Source of the DNA: JACMNW01 sp043721855
GTDB taxonomy: Bacteria > Pseudomonadota > Alphaproteobacteria > Rhodobacterales > Rhodobacteraceae
Direction of reading: 5' to 3'
NCBI GenBank assembly: GCA_043721855.1
Contig: JAYSPY010000124.1
Coordinates: 1-25,747, forward strand
DNA: 25,747 nucleotides
Positions 14,809-23,070 of this stretch are shown here, piece after piece. The position numbers and the translations under genes are program-made. The stretch's first letter is position 1. Each line of letters begins with the position of its first letter. The notes under the pieces were generated by a model. That model did no database searches and was not told the origin of the DNA. It worked only from the letters and a program-made list of their open reading frames with translations.

Positions 14809-15246
14809 CATCGGCCCTACTGCGCCAAAGTCCATCTGACCGGTGTATTTGCCTTTCAGCGCCGCAATCACCCGCCCCATGTCGCGAATGGATGCCGCCC
14901 CCGCCTCGGCCATCGCCGCCGTAATCGCCGCGTCAACCTCGGCCGGGTCCAGCTGGCGCGGCAGAAACTCTTCGATCACCTGCACCTCGGCCAGCTCTTT
15001 TTGCGCCAGATCCATCCTGCCGCCAACCTCATAGGCGCGCGCACTTTCCTGGCGTTGTTTGACCAGACGCCCAAGAATGGCCAGAATATCACTGTCGCCA
15101 ATCTCGGCATCGGTGCCATCACCCCGGTTTGCAATCTCGCGGTCCTTGATGGCGGCGTTGATCAGCCGCAATGTGGAAAGCCGGTCTGCCGCACGTGCGC
15201 GCATCGCGTCTTTCAGGGCCGTCTGCAGACGGTCGCGTAATGTCAT
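14788..15246 (-). CDS. yqeY: GatB/YqeY domain-containing protein
   Basis: YqeY-family protein of 152 aa with the tRNA-binding GatB/YqeY domain; it resembles the tail domain of GatB/GatE, but its cellular role is not settled. It shows MTLRDRLQTALKDAMRAR, STLRLINAAIKDREIA, KQRQESARAYEVGGR, EVQVIEEFLPRQL and GRVIAALKGKYTGQMDFG, all family-typical. The ATG at 15246 gives the normal length; an ATG at 15264 is possible. It is divergent from carA, an arrangement common in alphaproteobacteria. The last four codons and the stop form the first unit of the downstream tandem repeat. Confidence 0.92.
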   Translation of the reverse strand: MTLRDRLQTALKDAMRARAADRLSTLRLINAAIKDREIANRGDGTDAEIGDSDILAILGRLVKQRQESARAYEVGGRMDLAQKELAEVQVIEEFLPRQLDPAEVDAAITAAMAEAGAASIRDMGRVIAALKGKYTGQMDFGAVGPMVKARLS

Positions 15247-15280
15247 TGGTGGTTCCATCCCCATGGCTGCCCAAGTTGCC

Positions 15281-15309
15281 ACATTACAGGGTTGTAACAG
15301 GCAAGACAA
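15281..15309 (-). promoter_or_regulatory. Candidate yqeY promoter with overlapping 14-bp inverted repeat
   Basis: On the minus strand TTGTCT (15309-15304) and TAATGT (15286-15281) are 17 bp apart, 35 nt upstream of the yqeY ATG. A perfect inverted repeat TTACA-N4-TGTAA (15284-15297) overlaps the -10 end and could be an operator; I cannot name the regulator. Confidence 0.45.
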
Positions 15310-15367
15310 CCGATGCCTTTCTTTCCAACCCATTGAAATCACGCAAAAACCCTTTTGCGCCCAAGGC

Positions 15368-15396
15368 TTGACCCTGCCCGCCCACACCCTTAGTGT
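15368..15396 (+). promoter_or_regulatory. Candidate carA promoter
   Basis: TTGACC (15368-15373) and TAGTGT (15391-15396) are separated by 17 bp. The predicted leader to the carA ATG is about 34 nt and includes an AAAGGGGAG ribosome binding site at 15422-15430. No attenuator-like structure was noticed in the leader. Confidence 0.55.
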
Positions 15397-15436
15397 CCCC
15401 AAAATTCACCGGAAATCAGCCAAAGGGGAGTCGCCA

Positions 15437-16603
15437 ATGCCCACCCGCTCGCAAACCCAACCAAAACCAACCGCCTGTCTGGCACTTGCCGATGGCACGG
15501 TGTTCTATGGGCATGGGTTTGGCGCGGTGGGGCAAACGGTGGCCGAACTGGTGTTCAACACCGCGATGACCGGCTATCAGGAGATTATGACTGATCCGTC
15601 TTATGCGGGCCAGATCGTCACCTTCACCTTTCCCCATATCGGCAATGTCGGTACCACGGCGGAAGATGACGAATGCGCAGAGCCCGTCGCCGCCGGAATG
15701 GTGGTGAAATGGGATCCGACAGAGCCGTCATCCTGGCGCGCAACATCCGATTTGCACATATGGCTTGCCGCGAAAGGCCGCATCGGCATCGGCGGTCTTG
15801 ATACCCGCCGCCTGACCCGCGCCATTCGCCAGCAAGGCGCACCCCATGCCGCCTTGGCGCACGATCCCAATGGGGACTTTGACATTGCCGCCCTGGTAGC
15901 AAAGGCCCGCGCCTGGGTGGGTCTTGAAGGGCTGGACCTTGCACGCGACGTGACCTGCGCGCAGTCTTACCGCTGGGATGAACAGCGCTGGGCCTGGCCG
16001 CAAGGCTACACCCGCCGCACCGGCCCAGGCCTGCGCGTGGTGGCAATTGATTACGGTGCCAAACGCAACATCCTGCGCTGCTTGGCCTCGGCGGGCTGCG
16101 AGGTGACGGTGCTGCCCGCAACGGCCACGGCCGAAGAGGTGCTGGCGCTGAACCCCGAAGGCGTGTTCCTGTCCAACGGCCCCGGCGATCCGGCGGCCAC
16201 CGGGCACTATGCCGTGCCGATGATAAAGGGCGTTCTGGCGCAAAACCTGCCGGTGTTCGGCATTTGCCTCGGCCACCAGATGCTGGCGCTGGCTTTGGGC
16301 GCCAAGACCGTCAAGATGAATCACGGCCACCACGGCGCAAATCATCCCGTCAAGGATCTGGATACCGGCAAAGTCGAGATTACCTCGATGAATCACGGCT
16401 TCACGGTGGATAGCCAAACCCTGCCAAAGGGCGTGCTGGAAACGCATATCAGCCTGTTCGATGGCTCTAACTGCGGCATAAAGCTGGATGGAAAACCGGT
16501 GTTTTCCGTGCAATACCACCCCGAAGCCAGCCCCGGCCCGCAAGACAGCATGTATCTGTTTGATCGGTTTGCAGAAGCAATGCAGGCTCGCCGGGCGGGA
16601 TAG
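15437..16603 (+). CDS. carA: Carbamoyl-phosphate synthase small subunit (glutamine amidotransferase)
   Basis: Hydrolyses glutamine and passes ammonia to CarB for carbamoyl phosphate, the precursor of arginine and pyrimidines. The 388-aa protein has the CPSase small-chain N-terminal domain (ACLALADGTVFYGHGFGA, NTAMTGYQEIMTDPSYAGQI) and a class I glutaminase domain with the triad C277 (GICLGHQ), H361 and E363 (YHPEAS). AAAGGGGAG precedes the ATG. The open frame extends upstream to 15059 but overlaps yqeY there and lacks family similarity, so the ATG at 15437 is used. carB is not in the window. Confidence 0.97.
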   Translation: MPTRSQTQPKPTACLALADGTVFYGHGFGAVGQTVAELVFNTAMTGYQEIMTDPSYAGQIVTFTFPHIGNVGTTAEDDECAEPVAAGMVVKWDPTEPSSWRATSDLHIWLAAKGRIGIGGLDTRRLTRAIRQQGAPHAALAHDPNGDFDIAALVAKARAWVGLEGLDLARDVTCAQSYRWDEQRWAWPQGYTRRTGPGLRVVAIDYGAKRNILRCLASAGCEVTVLPATATAEEVLALNPEGVFLSNGPGDPAATGHYAVPMIKGVLAQNLPVFGICLGHQMLALALGAKTVKMNHGHHGANHPVKDLDTGKVEITSMNHGFTVDSQTLPKGVLETHISLFDGSNCGIKLDGKPVFSVQYHPEASPGPQDSMYLFDRFAEAMQARRAG

Positions 16604-16653
16604 CAGTGCAATTCAGGGTTGTTTTGCACACGGTTTTAACTCCCGCTTGGATT

Positions 16654-16679
16654 TTAACCAAGTTTTAACGCTTTGTTAA
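16654..16679. promoter_or_regulatory. Two overlapping CtrA-type sites (TTAA-N7-TTAA-N7-TTAA)
   Basis: TTAA occurs at 16654, 16665 and 16676, each 11 bp apart, giving two overlapping matches to the CtrA recognition pattern TTAA-N7-TTAA. A fourth TTAA lies at 16636. The element ends 10 nt before the first ATG of the glycosyltransferase gene, so it is positioned to regulate it. Confidence 0.65.
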
Positions 16680-16689
16680 CCAAATCCAC

Positions 16690-18606
16690 ATGACGCTGTT
16701 CCAAACCGGGAAAGCGTTCATGTCAGCCCAGCTTCTGCGCCCTCTTGATCACCGCAAGCGCCCGTTGCTTTTGCAGCCAGTGCTGCCTGCCAAACCGCGC
16801 GTGCCAAAGCCCGCATCTGATGGCCTGGCCAATCGCCTGCTGCGCGATGGCGTGGTCAGCAGCGCCGATATGGTCGCGGCCCTCGCCAGTCACGCAGCAA
16901 AACAGGGCAGACTGACCGATATATTGCTGGCCCGTGGCATGGTCGAAGACGCACCCCTTTATGCGGCCCTTGCCACCTATTGGGGCCTGCGATTGGTTGA
17001 CCCGACGCGCGTGTTGCCCGACCCAAGGCTGATCGACCGCTACGGCGCGGCACAGTGTTTGGCAGACGGCATCTTGCCCTTTGGCGATGCGGGCGGGGCG
17101 ACACTCGTCCTTGCGTCCGACCCCGAAGATTTCGTGCGCCAGACTGTCAAGCTTGCTGCCACATTTGGCCCGGTTCTGATGGCGCTTGCCAGCCCGCACC
17201 AGATCAAGACCGCAGTGCTGCACCTGCGCGGGGCATCCCTGGCCCGCCGCGCTGAAAACCGGGTGCCCGATGCCGAAAGCTGTCGCCACTGGCGCCTGGG
17301 TGCCATCGGCCCACGCATGACGCTGGTGTTGGCGGCGCTTGGCGCGTGGCTTTGCTACGCGCCTGCATCCGTCCTGCTGGTGGTCAGCCTTTGGGCCATT
17401 GCCACCTTGCTGCTGTCATCCGCCCTGAAACTTGCCGCAGGCATCGCAGCCCTGCGCCCCGCACTGCCAGAACCGCCCGCCCCGATCATCGCGCGCCTGC
17501 CCGTCGTTTCTGTGATCGTAGCCCTTTACCGGGAAGGTGACATTGCAGGCAGATTGATCAAGCGCTTGGAAAAGCTGGATTATCCCCGTGACCTGCTGGA
17601 TATTGTGCTGGCAGTAGAGGCCGATGACACCGTCACGCATCATGCCCTTGCCCGCGCCGATCTGCCCATATGGATGCGCGTTGTCACCGTGCCAGACGGC
17701 CAATTGCGCACCAAACCGCGCGCGCTGAATGTGGCGCTGGATCATTGCCGCGGCTCCATCGTCGGGGTCTATGATGCCGAAGATGCCCCCGATCCTGACC
17801 AGATCCGCAAGGTCGTCACCCGCTTTCACATGCGCGGGCCGGATGTCGCTTGCCTGCAAGGCATCCTCGATTTCTACAACCCGCACACCAACTGGTTGTC
17901 GCGCTGTTTCACCGTCGAATATGCCACGTGGTTCCGCCTGATGCTGCCCGGTCTGCAACGGCTTGGCGTGGCCATCCCGCTGGGCGGCACGACGCTGTTT
18001 TTCCGCCGCGCGGTGCTGGAGGAACTGGGCGGCTGGGACGCGCATAACGTCACCGAAGACGCCGATCTTGGCATAAGGCTTGCAAGGCACGGCTACCGCA
18101 CCGAGCTAATTGAGACTACCACGGGCGAAGAGGCAAACTGCCGCCCCCTGCCATGGATCAAACAACGCTCCCGCTGGATCAAGGGCTATATGGTCACCTA
18201 CGCTGTGCACATGCGCGATCCCGTCCAGCTATGGCGGCAACTGGGGGCCGTCAAATTTTTGGGCTTCCAGATCATGTTTTTGGGCACAATCTCGCAGGTT
18301 TTGTTGGTGCCAGTGTTATGGTCGTTCTGGGCACTGCCGCTTGGGCTGCATCATCCGGTCGGCGATCTGCTGCCTGCGGCTGCCATGCACGCCATCACCG
18401 CACTGTTTGTCGGGGCAGAGGTTATCACAATCGCCTGTGGCATGGTGGCCCTGCGCCGCACCAAGCATAAGATCAGCTTGCTCTGGGTGCCGACCCTGCA
18501 AATCTATTACCCGCTTGCGGCCCTCGCGTCTTACAAAGCCCTGTTGGAGGTGATGACAAAACCGTTTTATTGGGATAAAACGTCGCACGGCATTTTTGAT
18601 CATTAA
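16690..18606 (+). CDS. Membrane glycosyltransferase family 2 with N-terminal MshEN-like domain
   Basis: Processive-type inner-membrane GT2 enzyme, probably for an extracellular polysaccharide; the product is unknown. The 638-aa protein starts with a region resembling the GspE/MshEN N-terminal domain (about 45-175: NRLLRDGVVSSADMVAALAS, RLTDILLARGMV, ATYWGLRLVD), a fold that binds cyclic di-GMP in some proteins. Hydrophobic segments at about 210-250 follow, then the GT-A domain (270-500) with VSVIVALYREGD, E310-A-D-D, YDAED (361-365), TED (455-457) and the QRSRW motif (492-496). Further membrane segments lie at about 515-550 and 565-610. An alternative start is the ATG at 16720. CtrA-type sites lie directly upstream. 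Confidence 0.87.
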   Translation: MTLFQTGKAFMSAQLLRPLDHRKRPLLLQPVLPAKPRVPKPASDGLANRLLRDGVVSSADMVAALASHAAKQGRLTDILLARGMVEDAPLYAALATYWGLRLVDPTRVLPDPRLIDRYGAAQCLADGILPFGDAGGATLVLASDPEDFVRQTVKLAATFGPVLMALASPHQIKTAVLHLRGASLARRAENRVPDAESCRHWRLGAIGPRMTLVLAALGAWLCYAPASVLLVVSLWAIATLLLSSALKLAAGIAALRPALPEPPAPIIARLPVVSVIVALYREGDIAGRLIKRLEKLDYPRDLLDIVLAVEADDTVTHHALARADLPIWMRVVTVPDGQLRTKPRALNVALDHCRGSIVGVYDAEDAPDPDQIRKVVTRFHMRGPDVACLQGILDFYNPHTNWLSRCFTVEYATWFRLMLPGLQRLGVAIPLGGTTLFFRRAVLEELGGWDAHNVTEDADLGIRLARHGYRTELIETTTGEEANCRPLPWIKQRSRWIKGYMVTYAVHMRDPVQLWRQLGAVKFLGFQIMFLGTISQVLLVPVLWSFWALPLGLHHPVGDLLPAAAMHAITALFVGAEVITIACGMVALRRTKHKISLLWVPTLQIYYPLAALASYKALLEVMTKPFYWDKTSHGIFDH

Positions 18607-18660
18607 CCGGGCAGCCTTGCAAAACAGGCCAATCCAAGGCGCCGAACAATTTCCTGCCCG

Positions 18661-19350
18661 CTAACGCAGCTTCAATTCGCCCGCGTCCACCCGCAGCCGC
18701 ACTTCAAACGCCGATGATATATGCGCCTTCAATGCCGCATAAGCCGCGTCGCCGTCCCGCGCGGCAATCGCGGCCACAATCTGGTCATGCTCCTCCAACG
18801 CCACCGCATCGCGACCCTCCACCGCAAAGGATGTTGTGGCCATCAATGCCATTGACCGATGTACCAAATCCAACTGTTGCACCAAAAACCGGTTATGTGA
18901 CGCCAGATGGATTTGCTTGTGAAACCGCTTGTTGGCCCGGCTCAGCGCGCGCGGATCGCCGCCAAGCAAAACCCGGTCCTCGCGCACCATGCCCCGCAAC
19001 ACCCGCATTTCCTCGTCCGTGGCATGGCGTGCGGCCAGCCGTGCGGCCAACCCTTCCAGCTCGGTTCGCACCGCATACAATTCTGACAGTTGGTTATGAT
19101 CCAGACTTGCCACAATCAAACTGCGCCCGTCCCGCGTCAGCATGGATTGGGTTTCCAACCGTTGCAAAGCCTCCCGCACCGGGGTGCGCGATACGCCCAA
19201 CCGCTCGGCCAGTTCCGATTCCACCAGCCTGTCACCGGGCTTGTAAAGCCCCGCATCAATCGCCTCAAGGATCAATGTATAAGCGTCTTTGTGCACTTCT
19301 GTTCCGTCCTTTAGCCCTTGCGGCTCCGCGCCAGAAGATAAGCCACGCAT
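18661..19350 (-). CDS. GntR-family transcriptional regulator, FadR/FCD subfamily
   Basis: DNA-binding regulator of 229 aa. The N-terminal winged HTH spans about 17-80 (AYTLILEAIDAGLYKPGDRLVESELAERLGVSRTPVREALQRLE, read in pieces). An FCD ligand domain follows at about 88-215, with its typical RTELEGLAARLAA, ANKRFHKQIHLASHN and EEHDQIVAAIAARDGDAA. FCD domains often bind carboxylates with a metal; the ligand is not predictable here. The ATG at 19350 is chosen because similarity starts soon after; the longer open frame upstream overlaps the divergent nucleotidase. It is divergent from the HAD gene with 60 bp between, which may be its operator region. Confidence 0.88.
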   Translation of the reverse strand: MRGLSSGAEPQGLKDGTEVHKDAYTLILEAIDAGLYKPGDRLVESELAERLGVSRTPVREALQRLETQSMLTRDGRSLIVASLDHNQLSELYAVRTELEGLAARLAARHATDEEMRVLRGMVREDRVLLGGDPRALSRANKRFHKQIHLASHNRFLVQQLDLVHRSMALMATTSFAVEGRDAVALEEHDQIVAAIAARDGDAAYAALKAHISSAFEVRLRVDAGELKLR

Positions 19351-19410
19351 TGCGCCCCGGATCAACTGCAAAGCATTGCCGTCACCGACCCGCCGCACTA
19401 CCTTGGCCCA

Positions 19411-20058
19411 ATGAAAATCCCCAGCTTCTCCCACGTCCGCACATGGGTCTTTGACCTTGATAACACGCTTTACCCGCCATCGGCGCGTCTCTTTGACCAG
19501 ATCGAGGTTCGGATGACCGATTGGGTGATGCAGTCCCTGAAGGTTGACCGCCCCGAGGCTGACCACCTGCGCCGCCACTACTGGGCTACCTACGGCACCA
19601 CGCTGGCAGGTTTGATGCGTGAACATGACGTCGATCCCACCCCTTATCTGACCGATGTGCACGACATCAGTTTCGCAGCGCTGATGCCGGATCCCACCCT
19701 TGCCAGCCATATCCGCGCCCTGCCGGGGCGGCGAATCGTCTACACCAACGGCTCCGCCCCCTATGCCCATCATGTGATCAGGGCGCGCGGGCTGGAAGGC
19801 GTATTTGATGCCGTCTACGGTGTTGAACACGCAGCCTTTCACCCAAAACCGGACCGCGCGGCGTTTGAGACGGTCTTCGCGCTGGACAATCTAAACCCCG
19901 CCACCGCCGCAATGTTCGAAGATGACACCCGCAATCTGGCCGCCCCCCATGCCATGGGCATGCAAACTGTTCTGGTCGCCCCAAACCCCCTGCCCGCGCC
20001 TTATATCCACCATCACACCGATGATCTGACCGCGTTTCTGGGCCACCTTCTCGCCTGA
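19411..20058 (+). CDS. HAD-superfamily pyrimidine 5'-nucleotidase
   Basis: Phosphatase of 215 aa in the pyrimidine 5'-nucleotidase branch of HAD subfamily IA (SDT1/PhoI-like). Motif I is FDLDNTLYP (nucleophile D15, D17), motif II YTNGSAPYA, the lysine of motif III in HPKPDRAAF, and motif IV FEDDTRNL. The helical cap includes RMTDWVMQSLKVD and YWATYGTTLAGLM, which is typical of this branch. The start is 60 nt from the divergent GntR gene. Confidence 0.9.
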   Translation: MKIPSFSHVRTWVFDLDNTLYPPSARLFDQIEVRMTDWVMQSLKVDRPEADHLRRHYWATYGTTLAGLMREHDVDPTPYLTDVHDISFAALMPDPTLASHIRALPGRRIVYTNGSAPYAHHVIRARGLEGVFDAVYGVEHAAFHPKPDRAAFETVFALDNLNPATAAMFEDDTRNLAAPHAMGMQTVLVAPNPLPAPYIHHHTDDLTAFLGHLLA

Positions 20059-20113
20059 CACCCGAGACGGTTTGTCACTTGGACAACCGTCGCTTGCAGC
20101 ATATCTTAAGGGC

Positions 20114-21313
20114 ATGAACCGCATCGCCACAGACATCGTGATTTCAGGCGGCGGCGTCGCCGGCCTGACCGCGGCGGCCGCCTTCGGCGCAGCCGGGTTC
20201 AACGTCATTTGCGTTGATCCCGAACCGCCCGTGACATCTGCCACAGCCCCCGGTGCCGACCTTCGCACCACCGCCTTTCTGCAACCCGCACTCAGCGTGC
20301 TGCAAGCAGCTGGCCTGTGGCACCGGCTTGCGCCCCACGCAGCGCCCCTGCAGATCATGCGCATCATTGATGCCGGTGGTGCGGAAAACGAACCCCGCCG
20401 CATCAAGGATTTTGACGCAAAAGACGTGTCCGACCAACCCTTTGGCTATAACCTGCCGAACTGGCTGCTGCGCCGTGAAATGGTCGCGCGCCTGGGCGAG
20501 TTGCCAAATGTCGACTTCCGCCCCGGTGTGGCCACCAAATCCGTGTTGACCCGGGAAACCGAGGCGCGGGTCACACTCACCGACGGCACCGCCATCTCTG
20601 CCAAACTGCTGATCGGCGCAGATGGCCGCAATTCCATGGTGCGCCAAGCCCTTGGCATTGGCGTGCGCACATGGCGCTACGGCCAAAAAGCGCTGACCTT
20701 TGCCGTCACCCACCCCATTCCACATGACAACGTATCGACCGAGATCCACCGCTCCGGCGGCCCTTTCACGCTGGTGCCGCTGCCTGACCGCGATGGCATG
20801 CCCGCCTCTGCCGTGATCTGGATGGCTGAAGGCCCCGAGGTTCAACGATTGGCCGCCCTGGACACGCCAGGTTTCGAGTCCGCGATCGACACCCGCTCCT
20901 GCCATATCCTTGGGCCGCTCACTCTTGTCTCCCCCCGCACGGTCTGGCCCATCATCAGCCAGATGGCGCAAAGCCTGATCGGTCCCCGCACCGCCCTGAT
21001 GGCCGAGGCCGCCCATGTCATGCCGCCCATCGGTGCCCAAGGGCTGAACATGAGCCTGACCGATATCGCCACCCTGCTGGCCCTCGCCACCGCCACCCCC
21101 GGCACGCTTGGCGATGCGACCATGCTGGATGCCTACCAAAGCGCGCGCCACCGCGATATCCGAACCCGCGTCATCGGCATAGATGCCCTCAACCGCGCCT
21201 CCATGCTGGGGGCCCCCGCCTTGCGCGATCTGCGCGGCGCTGCATTGAACGCGCTTTACGCGGTCACACCCCTGCGCAAAACCCTGATGCGCGTGGGGCT
21301 TGGCCTGCGTTGA
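20114..21313 (+). CDS. UbiH/UbiF/COQ6-family FAD-dependent hydroxylase
   Basis: Flavin monooxygenase of the ubiquinone-biosynthesis hydroxylase family, 399 aa. The N-terminal FAD motif is SGGGVAGLTAAAAFG (11-25), LLIGADGRNSMVRQALG is the mid motif, and AEAAHVMPPIGAQGLNMSL is the C-terminal FAD contact, where many relatives have GDAAH. The ring position it acts on cannot be decided from sequence. The ATG at 20114 gives the usual MNRIATDIVISGGG start; the frame is open further upstream without similarity. It follows the nucleotidase by 55 nt and may be cotranscribed. Confidence 0.88.
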   Translation: MNRIATDIVISGGGVAGLTAAAAFGAAGFNVICVDPEPPVTSATAPGADLRTTAFLQPALSVLQAAGLWHRLAPHAAPLQIMRIIDAGGAENEPRRIKDFDAKDVSDQPFGYNLPNWLLRREMVARLGELPNVDFRPGVATKSVLTRETEARVTLTDGTAISAKLLIGADGRNSMVRQALGIGVRTWRYGQKALTFAVTHPIPHDNVSTEIHRSGGPFTLVPLPDRDGMPASAVIWMAEGPEVQRLAALDTPGFESAIDTRSCHILGPLTLVSPRTVWPIISQMAQSLIGPRTALMAEAAHVMPPIGAQGLNMSLTDIATLLALATATPGTLGDATMLDAYQSARHRDIRTRVIGIDALNRASMLGAPALRDLRGAALNALYAVTPLRKTLMRVGLGLR

Positions 21314-21343
21314 GCTGGGCAAATTGCCCATCCGACACAAGCC

Positions 21344-21362
21344 GCGGGATGGGCGATCCCGC
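21344..21362. terminator. Candidate hairpin between convergent ubiH-type gene and aminotransferase gene
   Basis: GCGGGAT and ATCCCGC form a 7-bp stem with a 5-nt loop in the 77-bp gap between the two convergent genes. There is no good T-run on either side, so function as an intrinsic terminator is uncertain. Confidence 0.35.
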
Positions 21363-21390
21363 CGATCTCATTGCTGCGCGATGCCCCCGC

Positions 21391-22518
21391 TTACAAAACC
21401 GCGTCAATCACCCGGGCTAACCGCGCCAGAGTGCCCGGCACATCGTATAGCTTATCCAGCCCGAACAGGCCCAGCCGGAACGTCTTGAACTCCGGCCCCT
21501 CGCCCACTTGCAATGGCACACCTGCCGCAATTTGCATCCCCATGGCCGCGAATTTCTTACCATTCTGCACCTCTGGATCAGCGGTGAACGACACCACCAC
21601 TCCCGGTGCGCCGAATCCATCGGCCGCCACCGACTTCACACCCTTGGCCGCCAACATCCCCCGCACACCGGTGCCCAGCGCCCACTGTGCCGCCTTCATC
21701 GCCTCAAACCCGTGCGCGCGTGTCTCCAACATCGCATCGCGAAATCCGACCAATGCATCCGTCGGCATCGTGGCATGGTAGGCATGCCCACCACCTTCAT
21801 AGGCGGCCATGATGCTGCGCCATTTCTTCAAATCAATCGCAAAGCTGTTCGATGTCGTCTCCGCCAGCCGCGCCTCAGCCCGCGCCGACAGCATCACGCA
21901 GCCCGCCGATGGGGACGCAGACCAGCCCTTTTGCGGCGCTGATATCAGCACATCCACCCCCGTCGCCGCCATATCCACCCAGATGCAGCCGCTGGCGATA
22001 CAGTCCAGCACCAACAGCGCGCCTACGTCATGCGCCGCCGCCGCCATCGCGGAGATATAATCATCCGGAAGGATCAACCCGGCACTGGTTTCCACATGCG
22101 GCGCAAACACCACATCCGGGCGCGCCTCATGTATCTTGGCCACCACTTCGGCAATCGGCGGTGGCGCAAAGGCCGCTTGCGCACCATTGCCCGATGCCCG
22201 CGCCATCACAATCGTGGTGTCCGACGTAAACCCACCCGCCTCGAATATCTGGCTCCACCGATAGGAAAACCAGCCATTGCGCACCACCAGCGCGTGCCGC
22301 CCATTGGCAAACTGCCGTGCCACCGCCTCCATCGCGTAAGACCCGCCGCCGGGCACCAGCGCCACCGCATCTGCGTGATATACCTCGCGCAGCATGGCCG
22401 ATATATCGCGCATCACGCCACCAAACTTGCCCGACATATGGTTCAAAGACCGATCCGTGAACACGACCGAGAATTCTTCCAACCCATCAGGGTCAACATG
22501 GGCGTGCAGTCCGGGCAT
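21391..22518 (-). CDS. Class V aminotransferase (alanine-glyoxylate / serine-pyruvate type)
   Basis: PLP-dependent aminotransferase fold type I, 375 aa. The phosphate-binding turn is PGGGSYAMEAVARQ (56-69), followed by HVETSAG (141-147), the cofactor Asp in VLDCIASG (D172), and the Schiff-base lysine in ISAPQKGW (K197). The family includes alanine-glyoxylate and serine-glyoxylate transaminases; the exact substrates are not predictable. The ATG at 22518 is preceded by a strong GGAGGA ribosome binding site (22523-22529 region), which decides it over an ATG at 22548. It lies 99 nt downstream of the lrp pair on the same strand. Confidence 0.88.
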   Translation of the reverse strand: MPGLHAHVDPDGLEEFSVVFTDRSLNHMSGKFGGVMRDISAMLREVYHADAVALVPGGGSYAMEAVARQFANGRHALVVRNGWFSYRWSQIFEAGGFTSDTTIVMARASGNGAQAAFAPPPIAEVVAKIHEARPDVVFAPHVETSAGLILPDDYISAMAAAAHDVGALLVLDCIASGCIWVDMAATGVDVLISAPQKGWSASPSAGCVMLSARAEARLAETTSNSFAIDLKKWRSIMAAYEGGGHAYHATMPTDALVGFRDAMLETRAHGFEAMKAAQWALGTGVRGMLAAKGVKSVAADGFGAPGVVVSFTADPEVQNGKKFAAMGMQIAAGVPLQVGEGPEFKTFRLGLFGLDKLYDVPGTLARLARVIDAVL

Positions 22519-22558
22519 CTTAGATCCTCCAATGGGCGTCAGTCGCAAGCCTAGCCCA

Positions 22559-22574
22559 TTTCCTATTCGGGAAA
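22559..22574. promoter_or_regulatory. Inverted repeat TTTCC-N6-GGAAA upstream of the aminotransferase
   Basis: Arms at 22559-22563 and 22570-22574 flank TATTCG in the 99-bp gap between the downstream lrp gene and the aminotransferase. It could be an operator; no regulator can be named. Confidence 0.35.
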
Positions 22575-22617
22575 ATACTCAATTCCGACATTTCCGCGCG
22601 CCCAGTCACCAGCAAAC

Positions 22618-23070
22618 CTATATCGGCCCCGGCCGCCGTTCTTCCGTCAGCAACACATTCGCCTCTACCTGCCCCACCCCCGGCAGCGTCATGATCCGGC
22701 GGCGCAGCACCCGCTCGAAATCCGCAATGTCGCGCGCCACCACCCGCAATCGGTAATCAAACAGCCCCAACACATGCTGCACCACCTGCACCTCGGGTAT
22801 CGCTGTCACCGCGCGCTCGAAATCCTCAAGCGACACCCGCCCCTTGGTGGCCAGCTTTACCCCCAAAAACACCGTCACCCCAAACCCGAGTGCGGCACGG
22901 TCCACTTCCACCCGCCGCCCCGCCAATATCCCCGCCTCTTCCAGCCGCTTCACCCGCCGCCACGCAGCCGGCTGCGATAACCCAAAGCGGCGGCCCAATT
23001 CCTCGGCACTCACCCCGGCATCAAGGCTTAATGCCCGGCAAATCCCGCAGTCCACTTCATCAAGCTGCAT
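22618..23070 (-). CDS. Lrp/AsnC-family transcriptional regulator (second of a pair)
   Basis: Amino-acid-responsive regulator of 150 aa. The N-terminal HTH (about 3-60) includes LDEVDCGICRALSLDAGVSA and FGLSQPAAWRRVKRLEEAGI. The C-terminal RAM/AsnC ligand domain includes VFLGVKLATKGRV, VVQHVLGLFDYRLRVVARD and LPGVGQVEANVLL. The ATG at 23070 shares its A with the stop of the upstream lrp gene (TGATG), so translation is coupled and the two products probably work together, perhaps as a mixed oligomer (inference). Confidence 0.9.
   Translation of the reverse strand: MQLDEVDCGICRALSLDAGVSAEELGRRFGLSQPAAWRRVKRLEEAGILAGRRVEVDRAALGFGVTVFLGVKLATKGRVSLEDFERAVTAIPEVQVVQHVLGLFDYRLRVVARDIADFERVLRRRIMTLPGVGQVEANVLLTEERRPGPI

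Noticed and set aside
15059..15436. N-terminal extension of carA overlapping yqeY on the other strand
   Set aside because: The extension is the antisense of yqeY; the ATG at 15437 has a strong ribosome binding site and matches the family start.
16606..16629. GTGCAA/TTGCAC hairpin after carA as a terminator
   Set aside because: Only a 6-bp AT/GC-mixed stem with a long loop and a weak T-run; too weak to call.
18608..18661. Inverted repeat CGGGCAG/CTGCCCG between the glycosyltransferase and the GntR gene as a terminator
   Set aside because: The arms are about 40 nt apart with no T-run; not convincing as an intrinsic terminator.
19351..19842. Long N-terminal extension of the GntR regulator over the nucleotidase gene
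   Set aside because: It is antisense to a well-supported HAD gene and does not resemble any domain.
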